5,293 nt of DNA from assembly GCA_016296195.1 (NCBI GenBank), contig JAEDJU010000101.1, forward strand, positions 1 through 5,293. Direction: 5' to 3'. Made by a program: the position numbers and the translations under genes. Below are positions 1 through 3,300 of the stretch, piece by piece. The stretch is from Candidatus Methanomethylophilaceae archaeon. Its GTDB lineage: Archaea; Thermoplasmatota; Thermoplasmata; Methanomassiliicoccales; Methanomethylophilaceae. Positions within the stretch are counted from its first letter, which is position 1, and each line of letters begins with the position of its first letter. The notes under the pieces were generated by a model. That model worked only from the letters and a program-made list of their open reading frames with translations, was not told the origin of the DNA and searched no databases.

Positions 1-283
1 AGTTCCTCCTGAACTCGGGATCATCGACAAGCTCACATTGTTTAGGTGATGTGATGGCGTCGAGCAGATGCTCCACGATGCCCTCGTTGGGAACGTTGAG
101 TGCGGCGGCTGTCTTCTCCCTGGTGGAAAACAGGTTCCCCGCAGCCTTTCCGCCGTTGAGGTCCTCGAAGACAACGGTGGCATCCTGGTCCTTCATCAGG
201 GCCTTGGTTACATCGCGGGTGTCGCTTTTAACGTGGTCCTTGATGGTGACGATCTCTCCGAAGAGCGATTCCTTGACTGACAT
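1..283 (-). CDS. UbiD-family decarboxylase, N-terminal part (runs off left edge)
   Basis: This is the first 94 codons of a minus-strand gene starting at an ATG at 283; the rest lies beyond the window. The translation carries the signature of the UbiD N-terminal region: a predicted strand with V37-V38-F39-E40-D41-L42, matching the family's 'LFENVKG'-type segment, then G49-N50-L51-F52-S53-T54-R55-E56, the conserved 'GNLFGTRER'-type motif, and A59-A60-A61-L62. UbiD enzymes are reversible decarboxylases using prenylated FMN, made by a UbiX partner; the catalytic residues lie downstream and cannot be checked. In archaea one UbiD homologue is the anhydromevalonate phosphate decarboxylase of the modified mevalonate pathway, which is a reasonable but unproven role here. 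Others act on aromatic or polyprenyl-hydroxybenzoate acids. There is no strong ribosome binding site before the ATG. The gene is divergent from the AAA-ATPase-like gene. Family assignment is fairly sure; substrate is not. Confidence 0.82.
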   Translation of the reverse strand, partial: MSVKESLFGEIVTIKDHVKSDTRDVTKALMKDQDATVVFEDLNGGKAAGNLFSTREKTAAALNVPNEGIVEHLLDAITSPKQCELVDDPEFRRN

Positions 284-331
284 GCCCTTACAATGGTGCC
301 GGAGACTTAATTACTTGTACTCTACATTTAT

Positions 332-349
332 TACAATCATTACATTGTA
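332..349. promoter_or_regulatory. palindrome TACAAT-N6-ATTGTA, candidate operator
   Basis: A perfect 6-bp inverted repeat, TACAAT at 332-337 and ATTGTA at 344-349 with six bases between, lies in the middle of the AT-rich divergent region. An overlapping looser repeat pairs CTACA at 322-326 with TGTAG at 346-350. The size and spacing suit a dimeric helix-turn-helix repressor, and the site falls between the two TATA-like boxes of the UbiD promoter region. AT-rich DNA makes chance palindromes common, so this is only a candidate. Confidence 0.3.
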
Positions 350-418
350 GTGTTATTATATCACCGTCTCCTCCTTTGAACAAACGACGATTCCAGTCGG
401 TAGGGGTGGTAGCAACGA

Positions 419-428
419 CTATAAGCAT
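419..428 (+). promoter_or_regulatory. TATA-like box of the AAA-ATPase-like gene
   Basis: The sequence CTATAAGCAT has its centre about 24 bases before the GTG start at 447. Archaeal transcription starts roughly 22-27 bases downstream of the TATA centre, so the message would begin at or next to the start codon. This agrees with the lack of any Shine-Dalgarno match before 447. A second TATA-like stretch at 352-362 would give a leader of about 60 bases and cannot be excluded. Confidence 0.45.
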
Positions 429-446
429 AGATAATGATGAAGATCT

Positions 447-2081
447 GTGAGGAACGCACCAATCGGGATTTCCGATTTCAGGAAGTTACGTGAATCCGAT
501 CTTCTGTACGTGGACAAGAGTCTCCTCATCGATCAGGTTCTGAATGCAGGAGCGGATGTCCTCATATTCACCCGTCCTCGTCGTTTCGGGAAGACGATGA
601 ACATATCCATGTTGGATGCATATCTTAATCAGCGCTATGCGGGAAACAATTGGTTCGATGGTCTGAAGATATCGGAACAACGCCCTCAGGATCCCATGAA
701 GAATGCCGAGGTCGTGATCCGTCTGACATTCATGTTCAAGTTCGATGGCAGCTACGATACGTTCCTTGAATTGGTCAGAGAAAGGATCCGCCAATCCTAC
801 ATGGACCATCTGTACCTACAGGGGTCTGAGGTTATTCCCGATTCTATGAAGGCCAAGATGCAGGGAGTTCTATGCGATAATGATGCCCCGTTGTTGTCAT
901 CACTGCACGATCTCTGTTGGATGCTCTTCAAGCACCATGGTCGGAGAGTCATCATTCTTATCGATGAGTATGACAACCCGGTCAATGGTTCGACAGGGGA
1001 TGATCAAACCAGAATACTAAACTTCATGAGCAGTTTGCTTTCGATGGCGATAAAGGATAATGAGGCATTGAAGTTCTGTGTTCTGACAGGTGTCATGAGA
1101 ATCGCTAAGGAAAGCATCTTTTCAGGTCTCAATAACCTCTACGTGGATGATGTGTTCAGCAATCATCCTCAGGAGATGTTCGGGTTCACAAAGTCCGATG
1201 TGATCTCCATATGTGACGAGTGTGAACATCCGGAGAAATACGATGAGATCAAGGAGTGGTATGATGGATATCGTTTCGGTGATGTGGAGATCTACAATCC
1301 CTGGAGTGTGATGAATTACATATCCAGGGGATTCGAACCCGACGTCTATTGGGGCAAGACAAGTGGAAACAAGATAATCGACCGTTTCCTCATCAATAGT
1401 GGCGATTCTTTCGACCATGGTCTTGTTGCCCTTGGAAAAGGTGACAGTGTTGAGATGGAACTCGATGATTCCGTCACATACTCGGATTTCGAGGTTGACG
1501 AATGTTCCCTGTATTCTATCATGGTGATGACAGGTTATCTGAGGGCCATCCCGGACGGGTCCGAGGGAACATATCTAATCTCCATTCCCAACAAGGAGAT
1601 GAGGAAGGTATTCTCGAAACACATCATGGACCGGTTGAGGGAGCGTACAGGCCTGGATGCATCAAAGTTTAGAAATGCAGTCATATCCGGAGATCCGGAC
1701 AAGATGATCTCGGCCCTCACCAAGATGTCTATGGAGACGGTCAATATCCGCCTAAGCAAGGACCATACCTCATATCAGATGTTCATCACAGGACTCATGA
1801 TGGATCTCGAAGGTGATTATTTCATCACCTCCGACTTCGAAAGTGGATCCGGTTTCCATGATCTCAGGATGAGGAGGGTCAGAGGAAACAGTCCCAATGT
1901 GATTATCGAATTCAAGGACACCTCGAACGGTAATCCTGAAAGGATATCCGAAGATGCACTGGCACAGATACACAGGAAGCAATACTACTATGGGATGACC
2001 GGTAGGGTCCTCCTATACGGTGTCTGTATCAGGGAGAATGTACCTACCATCACTTTCGAAGAGATGTACCTTCAAGGATGA
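447..2081 (+). CDS. AAA-ATPase-like protein with C-terminal PD-(D/E)XK nuclease-like domain
   Basis: Complete 544-residue protein of the AAA-ATPase_like (Pfam PF09820) plus PDDEXK_9 (PF08011) family. The N-terminus P5-I6-G7-I8-S9-D10-F11 followed by Y21-V22-D23-K24 is the family's usual opening. This supports the GTG start, as an in-frame TGA at 438-440 allows nothing upstream. The P-loop is the family's variant form, R43-P-R-R-F-G-K49-T50. Walker B is I169-I-L-I-D173-E174-Y-D176. A sensor-like segment reads T214-G-V-M-R218-I-A-K-E-S-I-F-S-G-L-N-N. The C-terminal nuclease-like domain shows E465-S-G-S-G-F-H-D472 and then I486-I-E488-F-K490, so the D...ExK triad is present; the arginine common after the second glycine is replaced by phenylalanine. 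Length is normal for the family and the frame is intact. Function is unproven. Members occur in many copies in gut bacteria and some methanogens, and roles in defence or mobile-element biology have been suggested but not shown. The gene stands alone: divergent on its left, convergent on its right. Confidence 0.93.
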   Translation: MRNAPIGISDFRKLRESDLLYVDKSLLIDQVLNAGADVLIFTRPRRFGKTMNISMLDAYLNQRYAGNNWFDGLKISEQRPQDPMKNAEVVIRLTFMFKFDGSYDTFLELVRERIRQSYMDHLYLQGSEVIPDSMKAKMQGVLCDNDAPLLSSLHDLCWMLFKHHGRRVIILIDEYDNPVNGSTGDDQTRILNFMSSLLSMAIKDNEALKFCVLTGVMRIAKESIFSGLNNLYVDDVFSNHPQEMFGFTKSDVISICDECEHPEKYDEIKEWYDGYRFGDVEIYNPWSVMNYISRGFEPDVYWGKTSGNKIIDRFLINSGDSFDHGLVALGKGDSVEMELDDSVTYSDFEVDECSLYSIMVMTGYLRAIPDGSEGTYLISIPNKEMRKVFSKHIMDRLRERTGLDASKFRNAVISGDPDKMISALTKMSMETVNIRLSKDHTSYQMFITGLMMDLEGDYFITSDFESGSGFHDLRMRRVRGNSPNVIIEFKDTSNGNPERISEDALAQIHRKQYYYGMTGRVLLYGVCIRENVPTITFEEMYLQG

Positions 2082-2094
2082 TTCGAGCAGATGC

Positions 2095-2128
2095 ACCGAT
2101 AGGGGAGCCCTACCCCCTTATCATCGGT
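2095..2128. terminator. hairpin between convergent genes, possible bidirectional terminator
   Basis: In the 58-base gap between two converging stop codons, ACCGAT (2095-2100) pairs with ATCGGT (2123-2128). Inside that, AGGGG (2101-2105) pairs with CCCCT (2114-2118), leaving a four-base bulge on the right arm. The position suits a shared terminator or a barrier to read-through. No clear T-run follows on either strand, which is what archaeal termination mostly relies on, so the role is uncertain. Confidence 0.35.
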
Positions 2129-2139
2129 TTGAATGGATA

Positions 2140-2850
2140 TCACGGTTCGATGTGGTATGGGCACCTTTCCTTCAGACACTGCATGTTCCTTTCATGGAAC
2201 GTGCACACCACATCATCCGGGATGTCCAGTCTGATACCCAATTCTTCATCGATGTATTCCGCTGCGGTGAGCAATGCCGTGAATCCGTCGCGCTTGCAAC
2301 ACCTCGGTCCGCCGAGGGATGCGATCCTCTCCAGACATCTCGATGTGAGCATCATGCATTTGCCCCACGATTCTTCCGACAGAGGTGTCGTTCCGGTGAT
2401 GATGCTGTAGGCCATCCCGCAGCTGATCGCGGCTCCGCACGTCCCCCACAGTCCGCAGACCGATCCCGGGACGTTCCTTCCCCGGTTCTCCATCTCCTTC
2501 AACGCAGATTGAAGATCGAAACCATCCACACAGTTGGAGTATGCGGTCAGCAGGGCGGAACCTATCAGGACATGGTGTTCCGGACCGTGCATGTGGACAT
2601 CCGGTGAGGACATCAGCATGATGGCGATGGATGCCGGATCCTTAGAATCGCTTCCGAGGCACCTCTCCATTATCGTCCCAACCCCGGCCTTCGAGTGGCA
2701 TCCGTCGCATACATAATGGCCTTTGGAACATTCCGCATTGCTCATGAAGATGCGTCCACACAGGTGGCAGGTCATCATCCTCTGATCCCTGTGGTAGATG
2801 ATGGGTGATTTGCAGACGATGCATTCGATATCCTTCGATTGTCCTGTCAT
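2140..2850 (-). CDS. DUF5714 family cysteine-rich protein
   Basis: Complete 236-residue protein with the layout of DUF5714-domain proteins, which I associate mainly with methanogens and anaerobic bacteria and which have no established function. The N-terminus is a double zinc-binding region: C10-x2-C13, C28-x2-C31, then C41-x3-H45-x2-C48-x2-C51. The core follows with H86-M-H-G-P-E-H92-H93, then V131-C132-G-L-W-G136-x-C138-G139 with C144, an I150-I-T-G-T-T-P-L157 segment, and G180-G-P-R-C184-C185-K-R187. It ends in a Cys/His cluster: C216, H219, C225, C230, H233. Nineteen cysteines in 236 residues point to metal binding or redox chemistry. The glycine/cysteine core is reminiscent of the C_GCAxxG_C_C redox family, an analogy and not a demonstrated relation. 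No signal peptide or membrane segment is seen, so it is probably cytoplasmic. It is convergent with the ATPase-like gene and divergent from the small nuclease-domain gene. The ATG at 2850 places the first CxxC at the usual distance from the start. Confidence 0.88.
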   Translation of the reverse strand: MTGQSKDIECIVCKSPIIYHRDQRMMTCHLCGRIFMSNAECSKGHYVCDGCHSKAGVGTIMERCLGSDSKDPASIAIMLMSSPDVHMHGPEHHVLIGSALLTAYSNCVDGFDLQSALKEMENRGRNVPGSVCGLWGTCGAAISCGMAYSIITGTTPLSEESWGKCMMLTSRCLERIASLGGPRCCKRDGFTALLTAAEYIDEELGIRLDIPDDVVCTFHERNMQCLKERCPYHIEP

Positions 2851-2855
2851 GATAT

Positions 2856-2870
2856 CGTAGCCATGCTACG
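2856..2870. promoter_or_regulatory. perfect inverted repeat CGTAGC-CAT-GCTACG over predicted DUF5714 start site
   Basis: CGTAGC at 2856-2861 and GCTACG at 2865-2870 form a perfect 6-bp inverted repeat with a three-base centre. It lies just upstream of the DUF5714 ATG and covers the place where transcription from the TATA box at 2881-2887 should begin, near 2858. Protein bound here could block initiation, or the repeat could fold into a small stem in DNA or RNA. It is not followed by a T-run, so it does not look like a terminator. Confidence 0.4.
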
Positions 2871-2880
2871 TTCCGTATGG

Positions 2881-2888
2881 TTATATCA
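2881..2888. promoter_or_regulatory. TATA-like box shared by the divergent DUF5714 and nuclease-domain genes
   Basis: Read on the minus strand the sequence is GATATAAC, centred about 34 bases before the DUF5714 ATG, which predicts a leader of only about 8 bases. Read on the plus strand it is TTATATCA, which would place a start near 2910 and a leader of about 12 bases before the ATG at 2922. Only 71 bases lie between the two start codons and I see no second TATA-like box as good as this one. One box may therefore serve both directions, or only the minus strand. Confidence 0.45.
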
Positions 2889-2921
2889 TGTTTCTGTACA
2901 GATCCGCTTTAGCTGGAATGG

Positions 2922-3212
2922 ATGGGTATGGGGCGTATGTTGGAGGATTATTTCAGAACCAGGATCAGGGAGGAGTGGACATACACGGAGGTCGGAGGCT
3001 ATTGGACCAGGGACGAAACCGTGGAGGTGGACATCGTGGTCTGCGATGATATCGACCGTAAGGCACACATCATCGAGGTCAAGAGGAATCCGAAGAAGAT
3101 GGATATGAATGACCTCATCGTCAAAGGGTCCAGGATGGTATCCGACTTGAAGGGATACGAAGTGACATATGCCGGCCTTTCGATGGATGATGTGTTGAAG
3201 GATCCCCTCTGA
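2922..3212 (+). CDS. stand-alone PD-(D/E)XK nuclease-like domain, DUF234-type; possible remnant of a larger ATPase
   Basis: A 96-residue reading frame matching the C-terminal nuclease-like domain of archaeal and bacterial ATP-binding proteins with a DUF234 (PF03008) end. Visible marks are L7-E8-D9-Y10-F11, the G25-G26-Y27-W28 turn, E35-V36-D37-I38-V39, I50-I51-E52-V53-K54-R55-N56-P57-K58-K59, and a final Y-A-G-L-S segment typical of the family's last strand. The restriction-fold residues E8, D37 and E52-x-K54 are all present. Full-length relatives are usually several hundred residues, with a P-loop ATPase and a winged helix before this domain; none of that is visible upstream, where the DUF5714 promoter region begins at once. 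It is either a genuine small nuclease or the surviving tail of a decayed gene. The intact frame and conserved motifs favour recent or continuing function. ATGs at 2922, 2928 and 2937 are all possible starts; an in-frame TAG at 2910-2912 limits extension. No strong ribosome binding site is seen. Confidence 0.72.
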   Translation: MGMGRMLEDYFRTRIREEWTYTEVGGYWTRDETVEVDIVVCDDIDRKAHIIEVKRNPKKMDMNDLIVKGSRMVSDLKGYEVTYAGLSMDDVLKDPL

Positions 3213-3222
3213 TGGCCAGACA

Positions 3223-3254
3223 TATTTGTTCCGTGTTCCTTCATCAAGTTTCTT
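3223..3254 (+). terminator. T-rich tract after the nuclease-domain gene
   Basis: Just past the stop codon at 3212 the plus strand becomes rich in T and pyrimidines, with several short T clusters and no stem-loop. Archaeal RNA polymerase can terminate at such tracts. The site also separates this gene from the next promoter, whose TATA box begins at 3270. Confidence 0.3.
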
Positions 3255-3266
3255 ATCGATTATCGA
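3253..3266. repeat. tandem 7-bp direct repeat TTATCGA upstream of a TATA box
   Basis: TTATCGA occurs twice back to back (3253-3259 and 3260-3266), each copy including part of an ATCGAT palindrome. The repeat ends four bases before the TATA box at 3270-3280, the zone where archaeal BRE elements and activator sites lie. It could be a regulator site for the surface-protein gene or a chance duplication. Confidence 0.35.
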
Positions 3267-3269
3267 TTA

Positions 3270-3280
3270 CTATAAAAATC
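3270..3280 (+). promoter_or_regulatory. TATA box of the large repeat-protein gene, leaderless spacing
   Basis: CTATAAAAATC is the best archaeal TATA box in the window. Its centre is about 27 bases before the ATG at 3301, so transcription should begin within a few bases of the start codon. The ten bases before the ATG contain no Shine-Dalgarno match, which agrees with a leaderless message. Confidence 0.7.
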
Positions 3281-3300
3281 AATAACCGGATTCGTCCAAC

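Larger units (their letters stand above)
284..446. promoter_or_regulatory. divergent intergenic region with promoters for both flanking genes
   Basis: These 163 bases separate the minus-strand UbiD gene from the plus-strand ATPase-like gene and must hold both promoters. The left two thirds are AT-rich. For the UbiD side, two TATA-like stretches read on the minus strand are possible: one at about 352-361 (TATAATAA), giving a leader of about 45 bases, and a weaker one at 307-313 (TAATTAA), which would give a nearly leaderless message. I cannot choose between them. No small open reading frame in this stretch looks real. Confidence 0.5.

Noticed and set aside
51..350. 99-codon open frame on the plus strand
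   Set aside because: It is antisense to the UbiD N-terminus, whose GNLF-T-R motif is convincing.
368..378. Strong Shine-Dalgarno-like AAAGGAGGA on the minus strand
   Set aside because: The nearest downstream start codon is followed at once by a stop, and the site is about 85 bases from the UbiD ATG, too far to serve it.
400..412. G-rich patch GGTAGGGGTGG before the ATPase-like gene
   Set aside because: It has too few G-runs for a quadruplex and is too far from the GTG to be a ribosome binding site.
2082..2139. Possible small RNA in the convergent gap
   Set aside because: The gap has a hairpin but no promoter and only 58 bases. A shared terminator is the simpler reading.
2020..2607. 195-codon open frame on the plus strand
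   Set aside because: It overlaps the end of the ATPase-like gene and runs antisense through the DUF5714 gene, whose zinc and core motifs are clear. Its translation is arginine- and histidine-rich with no family features.
2877..2924. Possible upstream extension of the small nuclease gene by reading TAG at 2910-2912 as pyrrolysine
   Set aside because: The extension from an ATG at 2877 would add only about a dozen residues unlike the family and would place the start codon upstream of the TATA box.
2839..3108. 89-codon plus-strand frame overlapping the small nuclease gene
   Set aside because: It is rich in W, R and S and overlaps the DUF5714 start and the better-supported frame at 2922-3212, which carries the D...ExK motif.
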